64,000 nt of DNA from Persebacter sp965221835 (GTDB lineage Bacteria; Pseudomonadota; Gammaproteobacteria; Tethybacterales; Persebacteraceae). The stretch is taken from positions 930,001 to 994,000 of the forward strand of contig OZ244916.1 of the NCBI GenBank assembly GCA_965221835.1. The letters are read 5' to 3'. Each line of letters begins with the position of its first letter. Within the stretch, counting starts at the first letter, position 1. The position numbers were made by a program, and so were the translations under genes. This document shows, piece after piece, positions 15,889-24,992 of the stretch. The notes under the pieces are model-generated. The model ran no database searches. It had not been told where the DNA came from and was given only the letters and a program-made list of their open reading frames with translations.

Positions 15889-16587
15889 TTATTTCTTTCG
15901 CGGCGGGGCGTAGGCGTTTATTTTGCTGGTTTGCAAACCGGCGGCGACGAGTCCCTCGCACATTTTTAGGGCGCATACTACGCCGTCTATTACCGGCAAA
16001 CCGTATTTGTCGGACAATCGCGCGGTCAAATCCGCCATTCCGGCGCAACCCAAAATTATCGCCTCGCAGTTGTCTTCGGAAATGGCGCGGGCGATTTCGT
16101 CGCCGATTTTTTGCATTGCCGCATCGCCCGCCTCTTCCAAAGCCAAAACCGGAATGTCGGCGGCGCGCACTTTTTTGCATAAATGTGTCGCGCCGTATTT
16201 GCGCGCCAACTCTTCAATAATCGGCACCGCGCGCGGCAATGTCGTAATCACCGAAAAAGACGGCGCAATCGTTGCCGCAAAATGCATCGCCGCCTCGCAA
16301 AGTCCGACCACTGGACCGGCGACAATTTCGCGACACGCCCCCAAACCGGGGTCGTCAAAACACGCGACAACATAACCGTCCGCGCCCGCCGCTTCCGCCT
16401 TTCGGATTTCGCGCAACAATCCCGGCACGCTGACCGCCTCGTCGTAATGCCCCTCTATGGACGCGGGCGTATCGGGCGGATTCGTGGCGAGAATGTCGGT
16501 GCCGGAAAACGCGAAACGGCGCGCGACTTCGGCGGCTTTTTCGGTCATGCTCGCCGTGGAATTCGGATTGATGAGCGCGATTTTCAT
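15889..16587 (-). CDS. Asp/Glu/hydantoin racemase family enzyme
   Basis: A 232-residue cofactor-independent racemase of the Asp/Glu/hydantoin (HyuE/allantoin) family. Both catalytic cysteines are visible: ACFDDPG (Cys76) and LGCAGM (Cys181). The N-terminus MKIALINPNSTASMTEKAAE is typical. It starts right after livF in a liv-type transporter operon, so a hydantoin, allantoin or amino-acid-like compound is the likely substrate of both. No hydantoinase or carbamoylase is in the window, so the pathway cannot be named. Confidence 0.87.
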   Translation of the reverse strand: MKIALINPNSTASMTEKAAEVARRFAFSGTDILATNPPDTPASIEGHYDEAVSVPGLLREIRKAEAAGADGYVVACFDDPGLGACREIVAGPVVGLCEAAMHFAATIAPSFSVITTLPRAVPIIEELARKYGATHLCKKVRAADIPVLALEEAGDAAMQKIGDEIARAISEDNCEAIILGCAGMADLTARLSDKYGLPVIDGVVCALKMCEGLVAAGLQTSKINAYAPPRKK

Positions 16588-17310
16588 TTATACTTCGCCG
16601 CCGAGATAGATTTTGCGGATGCGGTCATCGTCTTGCAATTGTTGCGATTCGCCTTCCACCGCCACCCGTCCGACCGACAAAACATAAGCGCGGTGCGAGA
16701 TTTTCAGCGCCATCCGCGAGTTTTGTTCCACGAGAATAACCGATACTTTGTCATCGCGATTGATGGCGACAATGGAACGGGCGATACTTTGGACGAGTTT
16801 GGGCGCGATGCCGAGGGAAGGTTCGTCCAGCAACAAAAGTTTGGGACGCGCCATCAGCGCGCGCCCGATAACCAACATTTGTTGTTCGCCGCCGCTCATC
16901 GTGCTCGCCGATTGCCGCCAACGCTCTTTCAGGCGCGGAAATTTTTCCACGACTTTTTCCAAATCGCGCGCGATTTCGTTTTTGTCATCGCGGACGAACG
17001 CGCCCATCAGCAAATTGTCGCGCACCGACATATACGGAAAAACGCGGCGCCCTTCCGGCACCATAGAAATGCCAGATTTCACCACTGCGGACGGCGGCGT
17101 GCCGTGCAACCGCGCGCCTTCGTAATAAATGCCGCCATCTTGTATCGGGCGCAAGCCGGTAATCGCGCGCAAAATGGAGGATTTGCCGGCGCCGTTCGCG
17201 CCAATCAGCGCGACCGTTTCGCCTTCGCGTACGCGCAACGATACGCCGCGCAACGCGTGAATGTGTCCGTAAAACAGCGAAACATTATCAAAGAAAAGTA
17301 AATCGGACAT
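16588..17310 (-). CDS. livF: Branched-chain amino acid-type ABC transporter ATPase LivF
   Basis: A 240-residue ABC ATPase of the LivF type. It shows Walker A GANGAGKSS, signature TMSGGEQQMLVIGRALM, Walker B LLLLDEPSLGIAP and the family switch SVILVEQNSRMALKISHRAYVL. It works with LivG, LivH, LivM and a periplasmic binding protein, all encoded upstream on the same strand. It is separated from livG by 2 bp and followed directly by the racemase gene. Confidence 0.94.
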   Translation of the reverse strand: MSDLLFFDNVSLFYGHIHALRGVSLRVREGETVALIGANGAGKSSILRAITGLRPIQDGGIYYEGARLHGTPPSAVVKSGISMVPEGRRVFPYMSVRDNLLMGAFVRDDKNEIARDLEKVVEKFPRLKERWRQSASTMSGGEQQMLVIGRALMARPKLLLLDEPSLGIAPKLVQSIARSIVAINRDDKVSVILVEQNSRMALKISHRAYVLSVGRVAVEGESQQLQDDDRIRKIYLGGEV

Positions 17311-17312
17311 GA

Positions 17313-18092
17313 TTAAATTCCCGCGGCGTCGTCTTCGGCGCCGAGATACGCTTCCACGACTTTTTCGTTTTTTTGGATTTCATCGGGCGTGCCTTCGGCG
17401 ATTTTTTCGCCGAAATTCAGCACGACAATGCGGTCGGAAATGCTCATTACCGCGGGCATATCGTGTTCCACCACGAGTAGCGTAACGCCGCGCGCCCGCA
17501 CTTCGCGCGTCATTTCCAGCGCGCGCGCAGTTTCGTCGTGATTCATACCGGCGAAAGGTTCGTCCAACAATAAAATGCGCGGATTGGTCGCCAGCCCGAT
17601 GGCGATTCCCAGCGCGCGCAAATGTCCGTGCGGCAAATTGGCGGCGGGTTCGTTTTTAATTTCGGAAAGATTTAGAAATTCAAGAATGGAATCGGCGGAA
17701 ATGCCGAATTCGCGTTCGTCCGCCGCCGCCGTTTTGGAATTCGTAAAAAATCCGAACAATCCCGCCCGCGAACGAAGATGATGCGCGATAACGACATTTT
17801 CACGAACGCTCATTCCGCGAAAAATTGTCGTCTCCTGAAAAGTGCGGACGACTCCCATCCGCGCCGCAGCATGCGGCGAAAGCCCGGAAACGCGCCGCCC
17901 GCAAAGCAACACTTCGCCGCGAGTCGGACGCAAAAAAGACGAAATCAATTTAAATAAAGTGGATTTGCCTGCGCCGTTCGGACCGATAACCGATAAAATT
18001 TCGTTCTCGCGAACGGCGAAACTCACATCGTTGACCGCGACCAGCCCGCCGAAACGGCGACTGACATTTTTGATATGCAAAATCTCTTTCAT
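17313..18092 (-). CDS. livG: Branched-chain amino acid-type ABC transporter ATPase LivG
   Basis: A 259-residue ABC ATPase of the LivG type: Walker A GPNGAGKST, Walker B ILLLDEPFAGMNHDET, and LLVVEHDMPAVMSISDRIVVL. The ABC signature is unusual, LPHGHLRALGIAIGLAT instead of the family's common LSYG(D/Q)QR form. It overlaps livM by 4 bp. Its partners are as for livF. Confidence 0.94.
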   Translation of the reverse strand: MKEILHIKNVSRRFGGLVAVNDVSFAVRENEILSVIGPNGAGKSTLFKLISSFLRPTRGEVLLCGRRVSGLSPHAAARMGVVRTFQETTIFRGMSVRENVVIAHHLRSRAGLFGFFTNSKTAAADEREFGISADSILEFLNLSEIKNEPAANLPHGHLRALGIAIGLATNPRILLLDEPFAGMNHDETARALEMTREVRARGVTLLVVEHDMPAVMSISDRIVVLNFGEKIAEGTPDEIQKNEKVVEAYLGAEDDAAGI

Positions 18093-19072
18093 TTGCGGGG
18101 ACGCACGACAAACAACGCGCGCGGAAGAATGCTAAGAAGACCGTTCGGCAAAAACAGCATTAAAAGAATCAACGCCGTTGCGTAAATTAAAAGTTGATAT
18201 TCGCCCGTCTCAAACAAAAAATCCCATCCCATATAAAGCACCAGCGTACCTAACATCGGACCGAATACATAATTTAATCCGCCCATGAAACAATACAGCA
18301 TATAGTTTACCGATTCTTGAATTTGAAATGTCGCCGGATAAACCGACTGCACAATCGCCACAAATACCGCGCCGCCGATACCGCCCAAAAATGACGAAAT
18401 CGCATACGCCAGCACCCGCAACCACGCGACATTGACGCCGATGGAGGCGGCGAGTTCCTCGTTTTGTTGCAGCGACCGGCACAAAAAACCGAGACGCGAA
18501 TTGACCAGACGCCACATTCCCGCAAAACACAGCACCAGCAAAGTCGCCGCCAGATAATAAAAACCAAGACGCAAGTTTTCCAGTTCGGCGAAATCCGGAA
18601 TCAACGTAATGCCGAACGCCGTCAATGCGCCCGGCGGCGGGATATTGGTAATTCCCGCCGGTCCGTTGGTAATCGGCACCGCCTGCGCAAAAAGTCGCGC
18701 CACTTCGGTGAGAGTCAAAGTTACCATCGCAAAATATACGCCGCGCAAACGCAAAATCGGCAGCCCGATGCAAATGCTGGCGGCGGCGCAAAATAATCCC
18801 GCCAACGGCAAAGTCCACCAAAATAAAATATCGTATTTGACGACAAGAACCGCCGACACATAACCGCCCAGCAACGCAAACGCGCCCTGCCCGATATTGA
18901 TGCGACCGATATAAAAAGTAAGCCACACGCCGGAACTGATGACCGACAACAGCGCGACCGAAGTCAGCGCGCTGATTAAATCGCTCCGCCCCGAATGCAC
19001 CAGCGCCCACGGCACGGCAACAAACACGACAAACAAAAACGCGGCAACGGCGGCGGCTTTTTTTATCCCCAT
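18089..19072 (-). CDS. livM: Branched-chain amino acid-type ABC permease LivM
   Basis: A 327-residue inner-membrane permease with about 9-10 hydrophobic segments. The family pattern includes VWLTFYIGRINIGQGAFALLGGY, LRLRGVYFAMVTLTLTEV and the coupling loop GFLCRSLQQNEELAASIGVN, which contacts the ATPases. The C-terminus has the GGLNYVFGPMLGT motif. It overlaps livH by 10 bp and livG by 4 bp and ends with TGA, showing that UGA is a stop here. Confidence 0.93.
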   Translation of the reverse strand: MGIKKAAAVAAFLFVVFVAVPWALVHSGRSDLISALTSVALLSVISSGVWLTFYIGRINIGQGAFALLGGYVSAVLVVKYDILFWWTLPLAGLFCAAASICIGLPILRLRGVYFAMVTLTLTEVARLFAQAVPITNGPAGITNIPPPGALTAFGITLIPDFAELENLRLGFYYLAATLLVLCFAGMWRLVNSRLGFLCRSLQQNEELAASIGVNVAWLRVLAYAISSFLGGIGGAVFVAIVQSVYPATFQIQESVNYMLYCFMGGLNYVFGPMLGTLVLYMGWDFLFETGEYQLLIYATALILLMLFLPNGLLSILPRALFVVRPRK

Positions 19073-19935
19073 GGTTTACCCATCAATCCCTGCGGACGAA
19101 TGCTGAGGAAAATCATCAGCGAGGCGAAAATTACCAGATAAGTGATGTCGCCGTAGGCGCGCAAATATGACAGCCCGAAAGATTCCGTCATGCCGAGAAT
19201 AAATCCGCCGACAATCGCGCCCGGCACCACGCCGGCGCCGCCGATCATCACCATCAAAAACGCCTTGATGGAAATCGGTCCGCCGATGCCCGAACTGACG
19301 CCGGTAACCGCCGCCAACAATCCGCCTGCCACACCGGCGAGCATCGCACCGAGCGCAAATCCCAGCATGGAATATTTGTCCGCATCCACGCCCATCAGTT
19401 GCGCCGCCGTCCGATCCTGCGCCAGCGCGCGCATCGCCCGCCCGGGACGGGTGTATTGCATAAAAAGAATGAATCCGACAATCATTAAAACAATGCAAAT
19501 GCCGACCGCGATTTTGTCGTTCGGCATCACCACCGTAAAATCGCCCCAGTTTTGGATGCCGTCGAGAATTTTCGGCACGCCACGCTGTTTTTGTCCGAAA
19601 AGCAGCAAAATCACGGCGTCAAAGAAAAACGCCAGCCCCGCCGCCAAAAGCATCGTGCTTTCTTCCCGCGCGCTTCGTTTCAGCACCGGACGAAACAAAA
19701 ACTTTTCCACCACCGCCCCCACCGCCAGCAAAGTAATCGCCGAAGCGAAAATCCCCAGCGCGAACGGCAACTTCAGCACGCCATACACCATATAGGTCAC
19801 AAAGCCGCCGAGGACATACATTTGCCCGTGCGCAAAATTCAACACATTCATCAGCGCGAAAATCAGCGTGAGTCCGAGCGCAATAAGCGCGTATTGCGCG
19901 CCCAAATAAAGTCCGTTGACGAGAATTTGTTCCAT
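19063..19935 (-). CDS. livH: Branched-chain amino acid-type ABC permease LivH
   Basis: A 290-residue inner-membrane permease. Landmarks are NGLYLGAQYALIALGLTLIF, NFAHGQMYVLGGF (family signature), the coupling loop RAMRALAQDRTAAQLMGVD, and GGAGVVPGAIVGGFILGM. TATAAT on the minus strand (19942-19947) sits 6 nt before the ATG. Together with the hairpin at 20007-20032 this suggests that livHMGF and the racemase gene have their own promoter in addition to readthrough from the binding-protein gene. Confidence 0.94.
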   Translation of the reverse strand: MEQILVNGLYLGAQYALIALGLTLIFALMNVLNFAHGQMYVLGGFVTYMVYGVLKLPFALGIFASAITLLAVGAVVEKFLFRPVLKRSAREESTMLLAAGLAFFFDAVILLLFGQKQRGVPKILDGIQNWGDFTVVMPNDKIAVGICIVLMIVGFILFMQYTRPGRAMRALAQDRTAAQLMGVDADKYSMLGFALGAMLAGVAGGLLAAVTGVSSGIGGPISIKAFLMVMIGGAGVVPGAIVGGFILGMTESFGLSYLRAYGDITYLVIFASLMIFLSIRPQGLMGKPWG

Positions 19936-20000
19936 CGCGGTATTATACGGGAACGCGGCGGCAAAAACGGAAAATCCGCACCGCGCCGCGCGTTATGCAA

Positions 20001-20032
20001 AAAGCAAAGCCCGGAAAAATTTCCCCGGGCTT
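20001..20032 (-). terminator. Attenuating terminator between the binding-protein gene and livH
   Basis: An 8-bp stem, AAGCCCGG/CCGGGCTT (20007-20014 with 20025-20032), is followed on the minus strand by TGCTTTTTG. It lies 20-50 bp after the binding-protein stop. Such a partial terminator would let the abundant periplasmic protein be made in excess over the membrane parts. Confidence 0.65.
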
Positions 20033-20051
20033 CGCATATTCCGCCAAGAAA

Positions 20052-21236
20052 TCAGTCCGCGGAAGTTACAAAAAGCGTACGAAAATCGCCATCGCGATAT
20101 TCGGTGACGACCATCGGCACGCCGAGTTGGCGTTTTTGTCCGAAAGAAGAATCGCCGACATACACGAGTTTGGCGTCGCCCTTCACGAACGGATTCGGCG
20201 CCTCAAAAGTGTCCATTGCCTTCTGGAAGACGGCGACATCGTCAATCGCTTCCGGATTCGCTTTCAACGTTTCCAAAATGTATTCCAGCGCGTACACTTT
20301 GGTATTGGATTCGTCGTCGTATTGCCCGTGATCTTCGGCATAGCGGCGGATGAATTCCTCCATCAGCGGCGTCCGAATTTCGGGTGTGCTGGCGCCGCCG
20401 ACCGAAATAAAGCCGTTCGCCAGATCGCCCGCCCCTTCGGCGAGTTGTTTGGCATCCTGCGCGGTTTCGGCGGACATCAGACCTTCATAACCGAGTTCGC
20501 GGGCGGCGCGAATAATGAGCGGTGCAGTGCCGCCGGCAACGCCGGACAAAACCATAAGATCGGGTTTCAGCCGGACAATCGGCGTGACGACCGGCGCAAA
20601 ATCGCGCGTATCGCTTTGGTAGGCGTCTTCGGCAACGACATCCAGCCCGAGCGATTTCGCCGCAGCGACTCCGCCGGCGCGTTGCGAAAGGGCGTCCGAT
20701 TCGTTTGCCGCCAAAAAGGCGATGGTTTTAATGCCCTTGTTTTCTTTCAGATACCGGTAAATCGCCGGACCGGATTGATAGTTGGCGATCATTCCCAGCA
20801 CCGCATTGCCGGCGGGTTTGGAATAGAGTTCTTTCGGAAAAGCGTAGGGAAAATACACCACGCCATCTTTTTCGGCGACCGGACGCACCGCCGCGGCGGT
20901 AGGATCGGTATTCGGACCGACAACATAGCGAATGCCTTCTTGCACCATTTTTTCCATTCCTTCTTTGGCGCGGGTGGTATTATCCTGCGTATCCCAGGTG
21001 ACGATTTCTATTTCGTAGGTTTTGTCGCCGATTTGGATGCCGCCTTCTTCGTTAATCCAGTTGGCGCGGGTTTGCATACAGCGCACATTGGAAATTCCCC
21101 ACGCGGCTTTCGGTCCGCTGGTAACGCCGACAAATCCGATTTTGAGCGTATCCGCCGCCGATGCGGGCGCGGCGACAACAACGGACAAAGCGGCAACGCC
21201 GCCAACAATGCTTTTGCGAAGTGTTTTTAATGACAT
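20052..21236 (-). CDS. Periplasmic substrate-binding protein of the liv-type transporter
   Basis: A 394-residue type 1 periplasmic binding protein. It has a signal peptide (about residues 1-28, ending APASAADT), then TLKIGFVGVTSGPKAAWG. The ligand-domain features YVVGPNTDPTAAAVRPVAEK and the hinge region are typical of Leu/Ile/Val-, urea- or amide-binding proteins; the ligand cannot be chosen from sequence alone. A strong AAGGAG ribosome site precedes the ATG. First gene of the transporter operon. The racemase at the far end points to a hydantoin- or amino-acid-like ligand. Confidence 0.9.
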   Translation of the reverse strand: MSLKTLRKSIVGGVAALSVVVAAPASAADTLKIGFVGVTSGPKAAWGISNVRCMQTRANWINEEGGIQIGDKTYEIEIVTWDTQDNTTRAKEGMEKMVQEGIRYVVGPNTDPTAAAVRPVAEKDGVVYFPYAFPKELYSKPAGNAVLGMIANYQSGPAIYRYLKENKGIKTIAFLAANESDALSQRAGGVAAAKSLGLDVVAEDAYQSDTRDFAPVVTPIVRLKPDLMVLSGVAGGTAPLIIRAARELGYEGLMSAETAQDAKQLAEGAGDLANGFISVGGASTPEIRTPLMEEFIRRYAEDHGQYDDESNTKVYALEYILETLKANPEAIDDVAVFQKAMDTFEAPNPFVKGDAKLVYVGDSSFGQKRQLGVPMVVTEYRDGDFRTLFVTSAD

Positions 21237-21463
21237 AGTGATTCTCCTTGGTAAGAAATAATTTATTTATTTTACACCAGAACGATGCGCACCGTGCAAT
21301 TTTTTTCACAAAAATCGCAAAAATTTGTTTTTTTTACACATGGCGAAGTTTGGCGGAGTTTGCCCGATTTCTCTCTCCGCCGCATAACGGGGGCGGAGAC
21401 CGGCGAACGTTTTCGTAAATCTGCATCTTCTATGCGGCGATTAAGAAGTTGCCGCCCGCAAAC
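21237..21463 (-). promoter_or_regulatory. Promoter and leader of the liv-type operon
   Basis: This 227-bp gap separates two genes on the same strand. On the minus strand TTGCAC (21294-21299) and TAAAAT (21269-21274) are 19 bp apart, upstream of an AAGGAG site next to the binding-protein ATG. The spacing is longer than ideal. The rest of the gap holds nothing I recognise. Confidence 0.4.
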
Positions 21464-22207
21464 TTACAGATTTTTGCGCAAAAAATCCAACGTGCGATTC
21501 CATGCGGCGTTTGTCGCCGTTTCGTCAAAAGACGGATTATCCGGATTGGCGAATCCGTGTCCGGCGTTCGGGTAAATAAAAACTTCATGCGCGCCGGAAT
21601 GTGTTTGCAATCGCGCCTGAAACTGCCGCACATCATCCAATTTAATGGCGGCATCTTTTTCGCCGAAATGTCCGATAATCCGCGCGCGCATTTGCGACAA
21701 ATCATCGGCGGGATTGAAACGCCCGTAATAAATTACGGACGCTTTCGCGCCCAAATCGTTTTTGGCAATTTGGTACGACCAGCCGCCGCCGAAACACCAG
21801 CCGACCGACCCCAACCGCGCCCCGTCCGCCCGCGGCAACTCGCGCAAATAATCGGCAGCAGCGCGCAAGTTTGCAAATGCGGTATCGGAATCATCGCGCA
21901 CCGCACCCGCCAGTTTGCGGGCGGCATCAGGCGTTGTCGCGGTTTCGCCGCCGTACAAATCCACCGCCAACGCAACATAACCGGCGGCGGCAAATTCGTG
22001 CGCCTTGGCGCGAATGTCGTCGTTCAATCCCCACCATTCGTGAATTAAAATGAGTGCCGGAGACGGCGGCGCGGCTTTCGGCGCATCCGGCAAAACCAAA
22101 TACCCTTTTGTATCGCCGAAATACGCGACTTCCCGCCCCGCCGATTCGGCAACCGCCGCTTGCCCGCCAAAAACCGCCACCAAGAAAATAAAAACCGCGC
22201 GTATCAT
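21464..22207 (-). CDS. Exported dienelactone hydrolase family protein
   Basis: A 247-residue alpha/beta hydrolase with a signal peptide (MIRAVFIFLVAVFGGQAAVA). The catalytic triad is clear: Cys138 in GWCFGGG, Asp185 in GEKDAAI and His217 in NAGHGFA. The Cys nucleophile marks the dienelactone hydrolase family. ILIHEWWGLNDDIR provides the Glu-containing loop. The true substrate is unknown; many members are general carboxylesterases. The ATG at 22207 was chosen because GGAGG stands just upstream. It lies downstream of the ankyrin gene on the same strand. Confidence 0.87.
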   Translation of the reverse strand: MIRAVFIFLVAVFGGQAAVAESAGREVAYFGDTKGYLVLPDAPKAAPPSPALILIHEWWGLNDDIRAKAHEFAAAGYVALAVDLYGGETATTPDAARKLAGAVRDDSDTAFANLRAAADYLRELPRADGARLGSVGWCFGGGWSYQIAKNDLGAKASVIYYGRFNPADDLSQMRARIIGHFGEKDAAIKLDDVRQFQARLQTHSGAHEVFIYPNAGHGFANPDNPSFDETATNAAWNRTLDFLRKNL

Positions 22208-22249
22208 TATTTTTCCTCCGCAAAGATAAAAAGCCATATTCTGTCCGTC

Positions 22250-23008
22250 CTATTTATAGGCATTGTGCAAACACCATTCTATGGTTTCAACCGAATTCGG
22301 GTCGCCAATGGAACCGTCCGCAAATGCACAACTATTGCACCAAAGATGCTGTTGTTCTGTATATCCGGCGCGAACACGAAAATGCGGCAACCCGTATCGC
22401 CAACAAAAATGCGCATCCGAATCAACTTTCAGCGATTCCAACACTTCGGCGTCTACATCCTCCGGCGTTTTCGTCGCCCCCGCTTCTTCCAAAATGCGAA
22501 CAATCTCGGAATATCCTTTTTCTTTGGCATGATACAAAGCGGTGTACCATTTCGGAGTAGAATAATTGACATCCGCCCCCGCCGACACCAATGCATTAAC
22601 GACATCGGCATATCCGTTCATTGCCGCCCACATAAGCGCCGTAATGCCTTCTTCATCAGTACCAGCCGTATCCGCCTTCGCCGCCAACAATATTCGGACG
22701 ATTTCAATATTTCCTTGCGCCGCCGCCACAATCAGGGGCAATTGTCCAATCTCCTCTCGCATCCCCGTATCTGCGTCCGCCGTCAACAAAATCAAGACAA
22801 TTTCAGCATTACCTTGTTGTGCCGCTTTTGACAAAGCCGTTTCGCCGAATGCATCTATCGCATTCACTTTCGCCCCTGCAGCGAGCAACCGTTTGACTTC
22901 CGCCGCATCGCCATTTTGGGCGGCACTGCACAGCGGGCATTCTTCGGCAACCGCCCCCGGCGCATAAAACAACGCGGCGGAAAAAACAAACGCAATCAAA
23001 TTTTTCAT
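22250..23008 (-). CDS. Exported ankyrin-repeat protein
   Basis: A 252-residue protein with a signal peptide (MKNLIAFVFSAALFYAPGAVA), followed by about five ankyrin repeats (residues 30-195), for example GETALSKAAQQGNAEIVLIL and GITALMWAAMNGYADVVNAL. The repeats are preceded by a CPLC pair. The C-terminal 55 residues hold three more cysteines and no known domain. The ATG at 23008 has a GGAG site; an in-frame TTG two codons upstream is less likely. It presumably acts in the periplasm as a protein-binding scaffold. Confidence 0.8.
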   Translation of the reverse strand: MKNLIAFVFSAALFYAPGAVAEECPLCSAAQNGDAAEVKRLLAAGAKVNAIDAFGETALSKAAQQGNAEIVLILLTADADTGMREEIGQLPLIVAAAQGNIEIVRILLAAKADTAGTDEEGITALMWAAMNGYADVVNALVSAGADVNYSTPKWYTALYHAKEKGYSEIVRILEEAGATKTPEDVDAEVLESLKVDSDAHFCWRYGLPHFRVRAGYTEQQHLWCNSCAFADGSIGDPNSVETIEWCLHNAYK

Positions 23009-23185
23009 CGTCAAAATCTCCGAAAGAATATCCCCGCCATTTTAACACTTAACCGCAAAACCGAAAACTTTTTTTCGCCCCGCCCGCCATTCCAGCGAAA
23101 TTCGGAACGAAAGCGGCGGTTTGGAAAGGGGAAATATGATAAAGCGCGGGGCGGTAAGGCAACTCCGAGATTGTATAATACGAAA

Positions 23186-24061
23186 ATGAAAAACTCCAAC
23201 AACAGAACCATCGGCGGCGTTAGCGATTTGCCGTTGGAACGGTGGCGCGAATATGGCGATTTATTGACCGATAGTTTATGGATTCTCGGCGACCGCGACA
23301 ATTCGGGGCAGCACGACGGTTCATATCACGGCAACTTTATCCCGCAAATTCCGCATCAACTAATGCGCCGCTACACCGCCGCCGGCGATGTCGTACTAGA
23401 CGCGTTTTTGGGAAGCGGCACAACAATGATTGAGGCGCGCCGACTCGGACGCAATTGCATCGGCGTGGAACTTTTGCCGGAAATGGCAGAAATCGCCAAA
23501 CGCGCCGCCGACTCGCAACCGGTGGAATTGATTCCGCCGCCGACTCCGGAAGTTTTTGCGGAAACGATTATCGGCGACAGTGCCGCCGAAAAAACGCGAG
23601 ATAAAACCGCGGCAATTCTCGCCAAACACGGGCGGGAAAAGTTAGATTTAATTGTTTTGCATCCGCCCTATCACGACATTATTAAATTCAGCAACCGCGC
23701 GGAAGATTTATCCAACGCCGAAAATGCGGACGAATTCGCGTCCCGTTTCGGCGCGATTATTGCCAACTTTTCGCCGATGTTGCGCCCGCGCCATTATTTG
23801 GCAGTCGTTATCGGCGACAAATATTCCGACAGCGAATGGGTGCCGCTCGGATTCCGCGTGATGGAAGAAACGCTGCGGCGCGACAAAAATTTATCGTTAA
23901 AAAGTATCGTCGTCAAAAACATGATTAACAATCGCGCCAAACGCAACAAAGAAAATCTTTGGCGTTATCGCGCTTTGGCAGGCGGCTTTTATGTTTTCCG
24001 CCACGAATACATTTTGCTTTTCCAAAAACGGGACAGACAACAACCACGCATGTTGTCATAA
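23186..24061 (+). CDS. Orphan DNA methyltransferase (N4-cytosine/N6-adenine type)
   Basis: A 291-residue SAM-dependent DNA methyltransferase. Motif I, LDAFLGSGTTMIEARRLGRNCIG, comes before the catalytic motif LIVLHPPYHDII (HPPY in place of DPPY). This order is the reverse of the usual arrangement of GSGTT-type enzymes, so the protein may be circularly permuted. The C-terminus RYRALAGGFYVFRHEYILLFQ is typical of the N6_N4_Mtase family. No cognate nuclease is adjacent, although a broken PD-(D/E)XK gene lies 129 bp downstream on the other strand. TATAAT at 23174-23179 is 6 nt from the ATG. Confidence 0.83.
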   Translation: MKNSNNRTIGGVSDLPLERWREYGDLLTDSLWILGDRDNSGQHDGSYHGNFIPQIPHQLMRRYTAAGDVVLDAFLGSGTTMIEARRLGRNCIGVELLPEMAEIAKRAADSQPVELIPPPTPEVFAETIIGDSAAEKTRDKTAAILAKHGREKLDLIVLHPPYHDIIKFSNRAEDLSNAENADEFASRFGAIIANFSPMLRPRHYLAVVIGDKYSDSEWVPLGFRVMEETLRRDKNLSLKSIVVKNMINNRAKRNKENLWRYRALAGGFYVFRHEYILLFQKRDRQQPRMLS

Positions 24062-24189
24062 ATAACAGCGCATTTTTCTGGATGCATTTGCGCTATCAGT
24101 TCGCTCCGAAAGAATAAAATATTACCGCGGTTTTAACGCATTTTCGGACATTCGGAAAATCGCCCGCCGCAAGTAAATTTCGGCGCGAA

Positions 24190-24929
24190 TTAATCCCCCG
24201 TATCCGAATCTGCAGTATCGGGAACATCGGAATCTTCCAATTCAAGATTCATCCGATAAAACTTAACCGAAATGTCGGCGTTTGTGTCGCAAGCGTATAA
24301 AAGTCCGTTGTCCGCCGCCCCGGCAACAATAACGCCGCGAATTTTCCGTCCGGCAAATTTCTTTTGCAGCATTCCCATATACATGGAAATCTGACCAAAC
24401 ACTGCACAATCCGTCCGTCCCGCCTTGAGTTCCACAATCAGCAAATCTCCGCTTTCGCCGTATTCAAGCAATACATCAATGCGTTTTCCGTTAATCGGAT
24501 ATTCCCTTCCCAAAATTTTATACCCGGGAAAAGTTCCGAAATTTGCGCACAAAAAACATTCTGCAAATCGGATTCATATTTAAGATTTTGACGATGTTCC
24601 TCCGCCAGCACATCTAGAACACGCGCGCCATTTTCCGCGAAAGCGGCATCTTCTTTTTGCAAGTCGGCGACAAACTCCGCATAGCGGGCAATCGCCGCCC
24701 TCCACCCGCCACTGTTTCTATCGCCATCCCGCGAATAATCACCACCGCGCCCGTACTGACGGGCAATTTTACTGACTAACGCAATATCATTAACCTGATA
24801 AATATCAATTTGCTCGTCCGTTTTGTGCGAATAATGTTTCGCCACGGCGTTAACCCCAGCCGCATAACTGTTCGCGGTATTTTGCGTCTTCCCTCGATTC
24901 AACAGCCATTGCTTAAATTGTTCTTGCAT
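24190..24929 (-). pseudogene. Frameshifted PD-(D/E)XK nuclease gene (NucS/DUF91-like)
   Basis: Two overlapping frames read as one protein. The first (from ATG 24929, good AAGGAAATG context) gives MQEQFKQWLLNRGKTQNTAN, a helical domain, then QNVFCAQISELFPG. The protein continues in the -1 frame with YKILGREYPINGKRIDVLL and LLIVELKAGRTD, which is a nuclease core with Asp and Glu-x-Lys. The switch is at the CCCGGG run near 24523, consistent with loss of one G. No slippery heptamer is visible. Either a recent pseudogene or a base-calling error. Its place beside a DNA methyltransferase suggests a restriction-type role. Confidence 0.7.
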
Positions 24930-24992
24930 ATCATTTCCTTTCGCAAAAAATAAGTTTTACCGGTCAATTATAAAAAATTTATAATGCGCCCG

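Noticed and set aside
22916..23185. Upstream extension of the DNA methyltransferase
   Set aside because: The upstream frame overlaps the divergent ankyrin gene and a -10 box lies just before ATG 23186.
24515..24535. Programmed -1 frameshifting in the nuclease gene
   Set aside because: No slippery heptamer in the right phase and no downstream structure; a one-base loss in the CCCGGG run is simpler.
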